Source: Chiridota heheva
Lineage: Eukaryota; Echinodermata; Holothuroidea; Apodida; Chiridotidae
Direction of reading: 5' to 3'
DNA length: 64,000 nt
Assembly (NCBI GenBank): GCA_020152595.1
Contig: JAIGNY010002073.1
Span: 492,501-556,500 of the forward strand
Both the position numbers and the translations under genes were made by a program. The notes beneath the pieces are model-generated. The model did not search any database, was not told the origin of the DNA, and saw only the letters and a list, made by a program, of their open reading frames with translations. Positions 1 to 12,701 of this stretch are shown here, one piece after another; position 1 is the stretch's first letter; each line of letters starts with the position of its first letter.

Positions 1-329
1 GGGCTTATAGGTTTTAAATATAATAACTATATGAAGGATCCTGCGAAGTAAAAGAAACTAACAGCTAACAACTACAACACTCAATGACAAAGTTGTTAGT
101 GATAATATTGACCTTCTCGCAATTACAGAAACAAGGCTTGCCCAAGATCGTCCCATTATTAATCAGCTAAGACCTGATGGGTACAAGTTTATCAGTTTGC
201 CCCGACAATCAAATACAAGGGTAATTTTACATTTGAGAACACTTTTTTTTGTAATTTGACGTCCAGTAATAATTCAATCATGTGATTGGTCATATATCAC
301 ACACCAGGTCAGCCTGAAACTCCAACAGC

Positions 330-1033
330 CAGGGGCGAACTGGCCCATTGATCGACCGATCCTGGATTGGTGGGCCGCTGCCGCGACCGTTAGAATGCGT
401 GCAGCAGCCTCCCGATTCAAAAGGTTGATGCCGGTGTAAAAGTAAATTGTGCCTCCCTCCCCCCCTCCACCAGTAAATTTAGGCCCCCTGCCCCTATTTC
501 CTAGATAATTTAGGCCCCAGACAATTAAGCCATAGACCTCCAGTAAATTTGGTCCCCCTTCATAGAATAAAAATGGTCCGCTAGGAAATTTGGGACCAGA
601 CCCTTCTTTCCTATAAAGTTTGGAGACAACAACTATCCCCCTTTTGCAAGAAAAAGCCCCTCTTCTCCCTTCACACTAAATTTCACTGCCGTTTTGCGTA
701 AAGCACGCATTTTTTTCTTTAGTGTATTAGCTTATCACTTCTTATCACTTTTTAGCTTATCACTTCAGTACACAAAATTAATTGAAGGAGCCGTACAGAC
801 ACATCAGTAAATTACCTAGTAAAATCAGTCCGGGGGGTACCAAATTCACTAGAAATTTGTTAGGAAATAAGGTCCAGGGGCCCCAAATTTACGGGGGGCA
901 AAATTTACTATCACACCGGCCCTTTTGGTTAACATTTTATGTAAATAAATATATTGTGGACTGGTCTTCACTTTATAATTGAAGGCCGGTCTGCACCTTG
1001 ATCGGTGGAATGATTTTGGCCAGTCCGCCTCTG
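330..1033. mobile_element. Non-autonomous hAT-like DNA transposon with 8-bp TSD
   Basis: The left end reads CAGGGGCGAACTGGCC and the right end is its imperfect inverted copy (CAGAGGCGGACTGGCC on the minus strand). The identical 8-bp sequence CCAACAGC flanks both sides (322-329 and 1034-1041). TIRs of this style plus an 8-bp duplication are typical of hAT elements. The 704-bp interior holds C-rich segments with repeated CCAGTAAATTT-like words and no transposase-like ORF. It interrupts the endonuclease part of the surrounding LINE. Confidence 0.7.
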
Positions 1034-1041
1034 CCAACAGC

Positions 1042-1700
1042 TATAGAGTACCTCGCTGGCGTAAACACTAGCATGTCTATCAACGGCGTATAAACAATTG
1101 TTTTCAACCTCCCTCCTCATTCAAAAGTCTCATTTTTGCCCCATTTATTTTCACGATTGTGGGATTGTTTATTTTTATTATTTTTTTAACAAAGAAGAAT
1201 TTACAATTAAGTCAGTATAAGTACGTGGCAGTACAAACACGCTCGCAGTGCAATGACCTGTCACCTCTCTCTCCCTCCCTCCCTTTATCCTATTCTCCCT
1301 CCATACCATCCTCCCTCCCTCCCTCAAAAAGCCGGAATAAATTCATAGATTCGTTGAATGAAGGACTTTGAAGTCAATTGCAGGCTATTCAATGTGATAT
1401 TTTAGGGAATTATTTAATCCAATTTAAGTCAGATAAAAGAAAACTGTTCAACACAGCGAAAGCTCTACTCAGTGGAAAAGCTGATCTTGTAATGTTGTAT
1501 CAGGGAGTTGGCATTCCCTGGTTGTATGCCCAACTGGCTCTAAACCTCATGTTCTGCAAAACAAGTTTGTTAATTTGTTCAAGAACAAAGTTTTGAATAT
1601 ACATATAAATATTGAATCGAGTTTAAAGGAGAAAAGACACTTGTAATGCAACCAGCAGTCTGCGTTTGTTTATGAATGCAACTGTTGAAGTTAGCACACT
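1042..1700. other. LINE-derived and unassigned sequence
   Basis: Continuation of the decayed plus-strand LINE after the hAT-like insertion. A TCCC-rich low-complexity patch lies around 1265-1325. I see no host exon. Confidence 0.4.
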
Positions 1701-1956
1701 TGTACATCATTTGTCAAATGCATACTGTAAACAGGCAGACAGGTAAAACCCACTCCCAACAAATCTGGTAAAATTATGCAGTTCTGAGTTAGCTCCTTTT
1801 ATCGCAAAACTTATTAATATGTCTCTTGAGAGTGCCCTTGTTCTTCCTGATATGAAGGAAGCTACTGTAAAACCTCTACTTGAAAATTAAGGTCTAAGCA
1901 CTAATGATTATCGACCCGTATCCAACTTAAGCTTCAAAATCTGCGCAGAAATTGTT

Positions 1957-2233
1957 CATCTACCTACTGTGGTGTAGCGGTTATCATACATGTCTACAGA
2001 CCACGAGGTCCTGGGTTCAAGCCTGGGTTGGGCAGACACGCCAGTGCACCACAACTGGTTATCAAAGGCCGTGGACATTGACTTGGTTGTCGATGTTATG
2101 TCTGTCCGTACATCGTACCTGTGTTCTCGTCCGGGTCGTATTAAGCGTTTTGTGATAGCATTGCTACTATCATACCCGATTACGCAGGTGACGACCCCGT
2201 CATTGTAATTGTGTGTTCACTCGTCGTCGTCGG
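1957..2233 (+). mobile_element. tRNA-derived SINE, copy 1
   Basis: The head has an A-box-like GTGGTGTAGCGG and a B-box-like GGTTCAAGCC about 35 bases later, spaced like a tRNA-derived RNA polymerase III promoter. A body of about 200 bp follows and ends in TCACTCGTCGTCGTCGG, a (TCG)n-like tail. The 10-bp sequence AGAAATTGTT is present immediately before (1947-1956) and after (2234-2243), which I read as the target-site duplication. It sits inside the RT remnant. The copy at 2935-3210 is nearly the same sequence. Confidence 0.8.
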
Positions 2234-2704
2234 AGAAATTGTTGCCAACCATGCAGGCATCCATCTTGCTGAGACTTTTCAGTCTGCTTATCGTCGCTTC
2301 CATTCGACTAAAACAACACTTATTACTACGAGTTCAAAATGACATTGTGAGTGCATTACCTAACAAGAAAATGATTGCCATCGTGTTATTATACCCATGC
2401 AGCGTTTGACACCTGAAATAAGGTAATTCTATTGATTCGCATGTCCATTCGCTTGGTATTAAAGACTGATTTTGATTGGATTAAATCATACCTAGAAGAC
2501 AGATCTCAACGAATCACTGTGAATGGCATCAACTCCGACCATATCCAGCTTTATCTTACTAGATATAGGCGTGCTTCAAGTTTGCCTTGTACACTACACC
2601 TTACCCCTCTTGCTGATATCATCAGACGATGTTGTACTGAACACCATTTTTATGCAGATGACACAATAGTTGAATCTGAAAATTCATTTGAAAAGTTTAT
2701 AATG

Positions 2705-3355
2705 GTTTAAGTGTCAGATTTGATATTTTCTTGATGTTGATGCTGCTAAATACATATTCCAGACCAAACGCCTCAGACGCACCAGGAACATTTTCTAGCC
2801 TAACACCACCAGCAATGAAGAACTGCTCACCTAGGCTTGGATGCAGCCACTCTCTTTGGTAGTCAAAAAGAGAAGAATGAAGTGGCTTGGTCATATCACT
2901 CGTCGTCGTCGTCGGTTTCGATTCTTTGTCTACTAACTGTGGTGTGGCGGTTATCATACCTGTCTACAGACCACGAGGCCCTGGGTTCAAGCCTGGGTTG
3001 GGTAGACACGCCAGTGCACCACAACTGGTTATCAAAGGCCGTAGACATTGACTTGGTTTTCGATGTTATGTCTGTCCGTACGTCGTACCTGTGTTCTCGT
3101 CCAGGTCGTATTAAGCGTTTCGTGATAGCATTGTTACTATCATAAACGAATACGCAGGTGACGACCCCATCATTGTAATTGTGTGTTCACTCGTCGTCGT
3201 CGTCGTCGTCGTGGCTTGGTCATGTGCTATGAATGCAACCTGGGCTTCTACCATAGGTGGCACTTTGATGGACCCCACAAGCAGGGGCGTAACTTGACTT
3301 CGAGATCAGGTTGAATGCCTCATGTGCCACCTCGGCACGACGAGCCCCGAGTGAG
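2705..3355 (+). mobile_element. Second LINE 3' fragment carrying a SINE
   Basis: Conceptual plus-strand translation around 2775-2895 and 3211-3340 gives LINE C-terminal style words: KRRMKWLGHV just before the SINE, then WTPQAG and CATSARRAP after it. The fragment appears placed between the RT core and thumb of the first LINE. It is split by the SINE at 2895-3210. Confidence 0.5.
2895..3210 (+). mobile_element. tRNA-derived SINE, copy 2, with 13-bp TSD
   Basis: Same family as 1957-2233, with A box GTGGTGTGGCGG and B box GGTTCAAGCC. It ends in a longer (TCG)n tail at 3190-3210. The 13-bp GTGGCTTGGTCAT occurs at 2882-2894 and 3211-3223, bounding the insertion. Unusually, the first 20 bases of the inserted segment (ATCACTCGTCGTCG...) look like the family's own 3' tail placed in front of the head. 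Confidence 0.8.
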
Positions 3356-3520
3356 TGAGTGATGATACTAAAACCCTTATGCATGCTCTTGTGGTGTCTA
3401 TAATTGATTATGCAAATTCGCATTTAATTGGTGTCAATAAATCGTATGTTCATCGTTTACAATTAATTCATAATACTCCAGCGAGGCTGATAACACTTAT
3501 GGCTGTAGAGAGCACATAAC
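3350..3520 (+). mobile_element. LINE reverse-transcriptase thumb remnant
   Basis: Plus-strand translation contains DYANSHLIG, HRLQLIHNT and ARLIT, the pattern of the RT C-terminal region of CR1/L2-like LINEs. It probably belongs to the same fossil as 60-2703, separated by the 2705-3355 insertion. Confidence 0.6.
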
Positions 3521-3559
3521 ACCCATTTTATTCCATCTGAACCTGAATAGGTTAAGTCG

Positions 3560-4085
3560 GCAAAAATATTTCTAGAGGACATGAACGCCAATCGTTTTTA
3601 ATCAGTTTAGCCTACAATGTCTGGCGGTAAAGCATTCCAATATTTTAGTGTTTGGGGGTAAAAGAAGTATTAATATACATTCTTTGTAGCATAAGGAACG
3701 TGGAAATTATGATTATGATTATTTCTTGTATTAATTCTTGCGCTTGGGATTAGGTTATCATTATCAATGGCGACAAGATTGTTATTGATTTTATATAGCA
3801 TTTGTAGTCGGGTGTTGTTTCTGATTGTTTTGAGCAGGGGTCAATCTAATTGATGAAGTATGTTACTTACACTAGATTTATAAGACAAGTCTGTTATAAA
3901 GAACCTGGCTGCTCTCCTTTGAATTGATTCAAGTTGATCTATATCGCGCTGGTGATGGGCCCGGTCCCAGACTGCTGATAAATACTCAGTACTGGCCTAA
4001 TTAGAGCTTTATATGTAGTGGTTTTAGCGTCCGTGGGACAGTTTGAGAGGTTATGTCTTAATAGGCTAAGTACCAGAGTACAGAG
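3560..4085 (-). mobile_element. LINE 3'-region fragment (minus strand), also present in CDC45 intron 1
   Basis: The segment shares long stretches with about 43890-44200, including the GGCGACAAGATTGTTATTG block followed by TTTATATAGCA. On the minus strand it reads like the RT C-terminus of a LINE (a QSGTGP... and Q.FKGEQPGSL-like pattern), with many stops. Confidence 0.5.
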
Positions 4086-4089
4086 TTTG

Positions 4090-4300
4090 CTTTATTACCT
4101 CGTCCAATAAAATTGGACGGAGGTTATGTTTTCGATCCTGTTTGTTTGTCTGTCATCAAGATATCTTAATAACATATGACAGGATTTGGATCAAATTTGG
4201 GGTGAGGTTATGTTTTCGCCCCTGTTTGTTTGTCTGTCATCAAGATATCTCAACAAGGGATAACAGGCTTTGGATAAAATTTAGGGTGTGGTATTGTTAC
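4090..4300. repeat. Duplicated GGAGGTTATGTTTTCG repeat
   Basis: Two adjacent units, each running from GAGGTTATGTTTTCG through TGTTTGTTTGTCTGTC and a degenerate AAGATATCT segment to a GGATAAAATTT-like end. The units are roughly 85-90 bp and clearly diverged. No coding potential. Confidence 0.6.
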
Positions 4301-4802
4301 TGCTCAAGGAAGAAGTGATTAAAATTTGGGACATATTGGACAAGGGGAAGGGCACAAATTGATGGGTGGGGATATTTTATGATGAGGTCTGTAAAGGCTT
4401 ATTGTATAGTTGAAACTTTTCATTGGATTCTAATAGTTGTCCCAAACAATGAAATCATGCGCTGAAAATAATTTAACACAATCAATATTCTGGACTCTTA
4501 AGAAAACCAGATAAGTGGTTTCTTGTTTCAAAAGAGAATCAAAACAATTGACTTCTTGTATGAAAGGAAAATGATGAAATGTAAATATTGGCTGAATGGA
4601 GCTCAAACAATGAATGTTTAACCTGAATAAAACTGTAAAGAATGATCACAGGGTAGCTCCTAAAGTGTTTAGAATGCAAATGGTAATTCAGATCAACAGT
4701 GAGAAAGAGGTTGTTTGGGGTTATAACTTGGTGGGCCTAGGCTTTGTGAGGTAGATTATATTCCGGATGGGAAATGAACAGGGGCACTCTGCAGAGTTCT
4801 AT

Positions 4803-5240
4803 AATTCAAAGAATGCAACCAGCTCACATTACCTCTTTTTTTCTTTTAAACTTGTGATTTGAAAACGTATATCTTTAAACAACATTTTAATGATCTCTGT
4901 TAATGTTATATGCCTCTTGGTATTTTAGAGTTTACTCGGTATCGTTTTTTCATCAATTTAATAACTTGTATGTATATGTAAAGCATTAAGAGTTTACTTT
5001 TAGAATAAATGCTATATAAATATAATTCAATAATAATACCTGGTATAAGGGGGTAATAGAAGGCCGCCGAAGCAATTTTGATGTAAGGGGCCAAAATTGG
5101 TAATAATTAATAGAACCAGCTCCCATTACACATTACATGCCATACCTCCCTTTATTCTTTTAAACGTGATTTGAAAAAGTATATTTTAAACATTTTAATG
5201 ACCTCTATTATTGTTATATGCCTCTTGGCCTTTTATTGTT
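4803..5240 (-). repeat. Tandemly duplicated LINE-tail-like segment
   Basis: About 4808-4935 and 5108-5235 are diverged copies, both with ACCAGCTC, CTTTTAAAC, GTGATTTGAAAA and TATATGCCTCTTGG in the same order. On the minus strand the motif resembles the FK..LK.YLF C-terminal end of CR1-like LINEs, which is inference. A separate piece at about 4990-5092 (GGTATAAGGGGGTAATA) recurs at 7171-7251. Confidence 0.5.
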
Positions 5241-7446
5241 TATTTCTTAACGTTTTCATCTTTTTCTCCATTTACTTATTCTATCTCTAATCCTTACAGT
5301 ATGTTTTAGGTGTAATCTATTTTAACGATCTAGATTTTGTCTTTTTTGTTTTATAGCAAAGTAATATTTTAATATGATAGGGTTTGTATTCTTCATTTAT
5401 TTAATAACTTTTTATACAAATGTACTTTCAGCTTGATAAGTTTGTTTGTTGATGTTTAATGGCAGGGGGTAAAATGTGCCAAGAGGGTGTTACATAAAAA
5501 AAAGAAGATATTAATAAGAATACAAATAAAAATAATAAATAACTAGAAAAAGTGGTTCCGATGCATCCTTTCATTGTTGGATGATTTTCAAGTTTTACAC
5601 CAACTGGCATTGCATATAATATGCTAAATAACATATTCATAAGCCATGCTGAAGTGAACTTGACAAGATTACAATGATGCAAAGCATGTATATGGTTGCC
5701 CCGCTGTTCGAAGAATTTGACATAATTCCCCACCTACATGACATCACTATCAACACAACAGGTCACATACTTGGCTCTGAAACGACTCCTTTTTGTGTTC
5801 ACGTTTACTTGTGTGTCCCCTGGCTGTTGTCAGGTTTTGTTTTTTCGTGTGGCCTTTGGCTACCCTTTTCCGTGCTCCTTCCTCGCTCATATTTTTGCGC
5901 TTGTATAATTTTTGTTAGACTTTGTAGCACGGCCTGCAGCTGTGGAACCCAGTCATTAAACTAAGTCAGTTTCGTTCGATACTAGTATATGGACCGTACC
6001 TCATCTGTGTACAACATATAATATGTGTGCACAACATATGGTATGTGTTTATAAATTTTGTGGAGCATTTTCAAATATTAGCACTTTGTAGAGCGCATAC
6101 CTCTGCCCCCGTTGCAATTCCAACATGCGTAGAATAATTGTAGAGTTAATTTTGATCCCCATACTCAATATAATCTACCTCAGAAATCCTAGGCCGACCA
6201 AGATTCATCCCAAAGTTTGATCTGTAGTAAAAATTTGCAATCAGAACACTTGAAGGTAATCTTCTGTCTGGATTTCTTCCAAGGCCATATCATTGTGTTC
6301 AGCTTTATTCAGTAAAGCATTCATTGTCTCATTTCCTTTTATTCAAGATTCACTCACATTCTATCATTTTTCATTCATGTCAGAAACCAATTGTTTTATA
6401 ATCTTTGATTCCAGAGACCACTTGAGTAAGCCTCTTTGAGTCCAAAAAATTAATTGTTTGGATCTTTAATCAAAGCACAATTTCATTTGTGATGCCATAC
6501 ATTTTCTACCATGTAATTAGGGAAGTCAATTTTTGATATGTGCAGTCAAGATATTTGGATACACAGCAGCATACGATAAAACACTGGGAAATTAACCCTA
6601 AAACAGGCTAAAATTAGGAGGTAACTACCTCACAGGCATAAAGATGATAAAATCGTCAATAATGAGCTTTCTGCCAATTGGGGATATTTCTAATTGCAGG
6701 TGTCCCCATTTGGAAGGTGTGTAAACATACAATTATCCCCAATTTCCACCATCTACAAGTGCACACATACACATCTGCAGGACCGGATATGTTCCTGATA
6801 ACATCGGAACCAAAAAATAAAGGTAGAGTGGGTGAAGATTAGATCAATTGGAATAAGTTGCTATTACGGAGGTTATGATATTGGAGGAATTATTCTTGAA
6901 GAGGTCAGAGATAAAGATGGATGGGGAAAGGGTAGACCTGAAGTTGAAGTATCATAGAACAAGTTAAGAGGATATGATTGATCAAAAGTTCAGTATTGCA
7001 AGTGAGGCAGAAAGGTTTGGGAGAGCCTGATAGGAGGTAGAAGTGGGTAAGAAAGGAATGACCAAGACAGATGCGGGTGATGACTACACCCTCTGTACGG
7101 TAGCAACTACATAAAGGGAGTTGACTCTGACTTTGGGATTGATAGTGTGAAGTTTTTTACTAATCTATTTTTAGAATAAGTGCCATAATACCTTGTATAA
7201 GGGGGTAATACAAGGCCTCCGAAACATTTTGATGCTAGGGGCCATGAACTTAATCCTAAAACACTTATAATGAAATTGCCATGTTAGCAGGTTATTGTTA
7301 GATGCAAACCCTCAATTTTCAATTAAATGATGATTTCCAAATGTAGGGACCACTTTTGTCCATGTGATGTAATGACCTTTCATACAACCCAAAATACAAG
7401 CCTGCCCCATTGTCATACCATACGGGAAGCAAGCATCTACAATACT
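5241..7446. other. No gene recognised; diverged repeats
   Basis: About 2.2 kb without convincing exons on either strand. It contains a diverged copy (7171-7251) of the segment at 4990-5092. The stretch at 6830-7130 looks like decayed retroelement coding sequence, but I could not identify it. Confidence 0.4.
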
Positions 7447-8945
7447 AAAATAACCAGACATTGCAAACGATCCAAATCCTCTCGCTGCTTACAACATGCT
7501 TTCCACCCTGTCACAACTGCCTTTCCACCTCTGTTCTGCATGTCCCATCCTATGTCCCTCCCTACTGGAAATCATATATGAAATCCAGATACCATTCCAC
7601 AACATGACCCATATGCCAACACACAAGCAATTAAGGTGACATATCACCATATGCCTTGCCACCCTCTCATATACCATGCCACCTTGTACCACATCCCATC
7701 CCTCCCTGTACAATGTGACATCCTACCCTGTCCCATCCTTCCATGTAGCACGTGCCATCCCACCCTGTACTACAGGCCATGCCATCCTATCCCACCCCAC
7801 CTGAAATCTAGAGGACATGCATCCTGTCTCACATGTCATTACACTGTCCCCCATGCCATCCCAGTCTGTCATAAATGCCATGACACTACCTTGTTTCACA
7901 TGCCATGCCACCGTCCCCCATGCTATTTCACCGTGCCCTATATGCCATCCTGTCCCATTCCATAGTACCGTCCCACATGCCATCACACCGTCCCAAATTC
8001 ATCCCATTCAGTCCCCCATGCCATCCCACTTCATCCTAATTCCTACATCTACCTACCATTCTACCATCTTCCCCCAACATTCTTTCCACGTAACTCCCAT
8101 CCCCTCACTTCTATCAACTCAACATGCCCCATTCACCTACCATCCTCCTTCACCTGCCATCCTCCATTCACCTGCCATCCTCCATTCAGCTGCCATCCTC
8201 CATTCACCTGCCATCCTCCATTCACCTGCCATCCTCCATTCACCTGCCATCCTCTATTCCTCAACATGCCCAATTCCCCTACCATTCACCTGCCATCCTC
8301 CATTCACCTGCCATCCTCTATTCCTCAACATGCCCAATTCCCCTACCATTCACCTACTACCCCAACCCACCTTTTGCCATTCACTCATCTACCAAATATA
8401 CCCTTAACCAACTCATCATTCCAACCATCATTATAAGCTCCACTCACTCCATTGCACTACAGCCCCCCCCCCCCCAATTCAATTTGACACTTCCAATAGA
8501 AACAACTTTTTCCACTTACAAAACCAATAGGGCTGTTCTATCTACCAAATCAGAATGAAAATTCATTGCAGATTAACTTGGAAGTTTATCATAAGTCTAT
8601 TAAACTTTCACTCCATTCTAGCAACACCTTATTGTTTTTCCCTATTCATTTCCAAGACACTTCATTATAAATTCCATTCAGTTGTCATTTCTATTATTTA
8701 ATGTTTTTTTCATCCCACAACAAATCCTTAAAATGCTGCTATTCAAGTCTGGAATGCATTTTTTCTCCTTTATATAAATTTCTTTTCATAAAAATAGTTG
8801 GAATTCCTTTCCTAGGGCAGCAATCTTTTGTTCCCTAGTACCTGAATGATGCAGGAGGCCGGACGGACAACAGATGTGGACGGACCGACAACGGTAAAGG
8901 TGCTACATGCTCTCTTAACCAACTTCATTGGCGAGGGGATAATAA
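7447..8945. repeat. 1.5-kb interspersed element with internal CCCACATGCCATCC minisatellite, copy 1
   Basis: The unique left flank (7447-7680) leads into variable units built on CCCACATGCCATCCCACC. These are followed by a regular 18-bp array based on CCATCCTCCATTCACCTG (about 8130-8345) and a unique right flank ending near TTCATTGGCGAGGGG. Both flanks are found again around 16325-18215, and the left flank also at 18886-19100. I therefore read it as a dispersed element and not a simple satellite. ORFs across it exist because the repeats lack stops. Confidence 0.7.
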
Positions 8946-9335
8946 TCACACATTATTCATCAAATTTTCCAATGCATCTTTCATATTTTCAATTACATTC
9001 AATTGAAATATTAAAAAAGATGCACGCAAACCCACAAAAGGTCCAAATTTATATGCCAGTGTTTAATTGCAAACCTTAAAACAAACTTCAGCACAAGGAT
9101 CCCAATCCATTTGCTTGTGTTCCAAAATTTTCTCTATGGCTAGCTATGAATATGTCGGACGTAAAGGTCCACAAAATCATTATGGCTAAACAAAAGCACC
9201 AAAGATATGTAAGGAAGTTGAATCAAAAGTAAATTTTACATTTTAAGGTATACATTATTATCGCATTTATGTATTCATTCAGAAAGGATTTAAAGTTAAA
9301 TAAGTTAAAGGTATAAATCACTTGAGTAGTACAAA
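8946..9335. other. No feature recognised
   Basis: AT-rich sequence with no exon, structural RNA or repeat that I can define. Confidence 0.4.
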
Positions 9336-9505
9336 TCCTATACTTTACATGCATAACCAACCTGAGTTAGGCAAGGTGATACTTTACACGCATAACCAAC
9401 CCGAGTTAGGTAAGGTGATAAATTACATGCATAACCAACCGGAGTAGGGCAAGGTGATATTAAAATTACATGCATAACCAACCTGAGTTAGGCAAGGTGA
9501 TAAAT
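9336..9505. repeat. Short minisatellite, about 45-bp unit, four copies
   Basis: Units share ACATGCATAACCAACC, GAGTTAGGCAAGGTGATA and short A/T-rich spacers. Four copies are visible with single-base differences. Confidence 0.85.
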
Positions 9506-10466
9506 TATCTCCTATACTCTTATGTTAATGACGTTAAAGTATTGCTTAAAAACTCCACATATTCGGGACAAGTACCCCCTCCCCCAATACGTTTAAAAAT
9601 AGCAGCTGCAACTAAGATGAAATTTTTAAAACAAGCTATCCTATATTGATATAATTGTCAGTTACTTGGAGGAAGTAAATTAAAAACATACATCACAAGT
9701 GATGGCGTCTTTTCCTTACTACCCCAGAAGTTTTACATATCTCATAAAATCTGTGGGAATCATGTCCAAAGTTTAAAGAACTATCCTCAGAATTTAATGC
9801 TCTTTCTATTCTCTATTTAACATTCAAACAAAAATTCACATTGGAATAAAAAATTGTATACAAAAAGTTAATAAAGAATGCCAGTTGCTTTGTGAAAGAA
9901 ACTAGGAAGGCAATACTACATTTAATACACACAAATATATTTATTTACATCATTCCAAATATGTATAAAATGACACAATAGAAATATTATGTTCTTCATG
10001 GGAGTATGTCTAAAATACATGGAAGACATTTATCTCTCATCTCACCTAAAATAGTCTCAATTAATTATTGTTGATAATATATGGTCTACGACCCCCATAA
10101 TATAATATTCAAAAAAAGCAAATTAAACTGAATTGTGAAAAACTAACAACGAAGACTACAAGAAATATTGTACTCATTTACAAACAAAAGGTGATGTAAA
10201 TGTGTATTTCATGCTACAGAACTGACCTCCATTTTGTTCTGGATGCTGGGTGGATGGAGAAGTGGGTCGAGAGGAGGGTGATTCCAGAGGAATATTTCCA
10301 TGATAGATATGATATATAATACATAAAATATGTGATAGATATGCTGTTATCTATGTTGAAAACTCGTTGTCTTACCTATGTAGAAATAACTGGTGTAGTA
10401 AGTCTATTATAGGAAGTTGGCATCATCATATTCTTGACAATTTTTAATGCATTCTAAAGATAATTT
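9506..10466. other. No feature recognised
   Basis: AT-rich sequence between repeats. I see no exon with flanking splice signals and recognisable coding, and no RNA gene. Confidence 0.4.
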
Positions 10467-10750
10467 ATTTAACTTTTTGAATTATATTCCCTCAAACTTT
10501 CTTCAGGTGCTAAATTATAATTACCCTTACTAGATTCTGGTTTCTTTAAGCCACAAAATTGCAGGACAAAATATGATAGAATACATAAAGACTTTGATGA
10601 ATCTGAGGATATGACATCACAACTAGTCTGATTTCAGTTATTTCTACACAAATACTACCAAACTGTAAACTTAAATATTTCCTGCACAGAATAAGGTTTT
10701 GGAATGCTTTCTTCACTGTTTTGTTTCTTTTGAAATCCTCTTTTAAATAC
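10467..10750. mobile_element. Partial palindromic (foldback) MITE, right half
   Basis: Matches the loop and right arm of the elements at 53476-54039 and 45192-45699: CAAACTTTCTTCAGGTG, then CAAAATATGATAGAATACAT, GACATCACAACTAGTCTGA and TTTCTTTTGAAATCCTC in the same order. The left arm is missing, so the hairpin cannot form. Confidence 0.75.
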
Positions 10751-10884
10751 TATTTCCAGTACTTTTGTGACAGACCATTAGATATGTCAGAAAAGTACTA
10801 AAACTAGAACGGTAAAAACCGTCATTGTTCGCATGCCCATGCAAATTGACACCCATATCATATGACCTGGCCAATCATAAAAAT

Positions 10885-11065
10885 GGCATCTCACACTATG
10901 TTCCACAAGGCATCCCATGTCCCACATGGCATCCAATCCCTTGTCCCACATGGCATCCCATCCCTTGTCCCACGTGGCATTCCACCATATCTCCCAAATG
11001 GCATTCCAACATACAGTACGAATCACATGGCATTCCACCCTATATCCTACATAGCATTCCACCCT
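10885..11065. repeat. Satellite patch of the CCCACATGGCATCC family
   Basis: About eight 20-24-bp units of the form GGCATCCCATCCCTTGTCCCA with diverged ends. Same family as 7.5-8.0, 16.7-17.1, 19.0-19.8 and 63.6-64.0 kb. Confidence 0.8.
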
Positions 11066-11876
11066 ATGTTCATATACTGTAGCTACTTTATGCAAATAAA
11101 CACAATATTAAAGGCGGAGTTTAATAATCGTGCCTGATACAACCATTGGTGCCTAAATATTTTCAAGAATTTAAATCTCCAGTGCTATGAGAGAGACGCT
11201 CGAGGATGTCTGAAGAATATTGGAAAATCATATCAGTTATCTTCCAAGGAAATATCAAATGTTTTGTAGACTATTAAAATCTTTTGTAGACTTTTATAAA
11301 TCTAGATTCTTTAATCTGTCTTAAATGTCTCTGAAAAACCAACATTTTGTAAAGAAATTCTAACCTTCCATAAGGATATCTGAAGAAACCTATAACTTTT
11401 TCTGAGGAACTCTGAAGAAACTTTAACATTTTCGGAAAAATTCTAAAAAAACTAACATTTCTGAGGAAATCTCAGGAAAAACTGGCTGGCCGGATGGACG
11501 GACGAAATCGCCATTACATAGGTTCACATTATACTTCGCATGCTCACCAACAAGTCTAGTGAAGGATAACTATGATTTATAATCTGAATTTTGTTAAAAA
11601 TACTGTCAATTAAAACAAAACTTCAGATCAATGTTTAGTAAAATAAATTAAACATTCATAAGAAAGCAAAGTAGTGACATCACACTTCTTGAAGAGACTT
11701 TGTACATCAGTCACTTTCTAACAAATCTGATTTAAAACCAGAGTTCTCCTGAATGGAACAAAGTATCCACATAGTTCCCTCCCCGTTTGTTTTGTCCTGT
11801 CGTACACATAGACATGTATGACCCATGAATGAATCACGATGGTATTACCTCCTAATAATAGATGTCTTAAGATTTG
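11066..11876. other. No gene recognised
   Basis: AT-rich. A short diverged internal repeat around 11385-11480 uses CTGAAGAAAC and CTGAGGAA words. It ends at GGCCGGATGGACGGACG, a sequence style also seen at 8860. Confidence 0.35.
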
Positions 11877-12700
<824 letters not shown>

Positions 12701-12701
12701 C

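Larger units (their letters stand above)
60..2703 (+). mobile_element. Decayed CR1/L2-like LINE (endonuclease and reverse transcriptase remnants), interrupted
   Basis: Broken plus-strand reading frames resemble a CR1/L2-type non-LTR retrotransposon. Around 85-225 there is an AP-endonuclease-like start containing DLLAITETRL. Around 1390-1500 there is a linker-like segment. Around 1770-1946 and 2244-2350 are RT-like pieces containing YRPVSNLS and, beyond the SINE, FQSAYR-like coding. At about 2650 there is an FYADDT-like RT active-site remnant (Y-A-D-D). Stops and frameshifts are frequent, so it is a fossil. It is split by the hAT-like element at 330-1033 and by the SINE at 1957-2233. Clade assignment is from motif style only. 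Confidence 0.65.

Noticed and set aside
1970-2035. Functional tRNA gene
   Set aside because: A- and B-box words are present, but the sequence does not close an acceptor stem and is part of a repeated SINE with TSDs.
3283-3310. CAGGGGCGTAACTTGACTTC as a hAT end like that at 49106
   Set aside because: It reads as part of a LINE C-terminus (WTPQAG...) and has no partner end.
7489-8558. His/Cys/Pro-rich ORFs on both strands (also at 16.5-17.4, 18.8-19.8 and 63.5-64.0 kb)
   Set aside because: Open only because CCCACATGCCATCC-type repeats lack stops; different frames are open in different copies.
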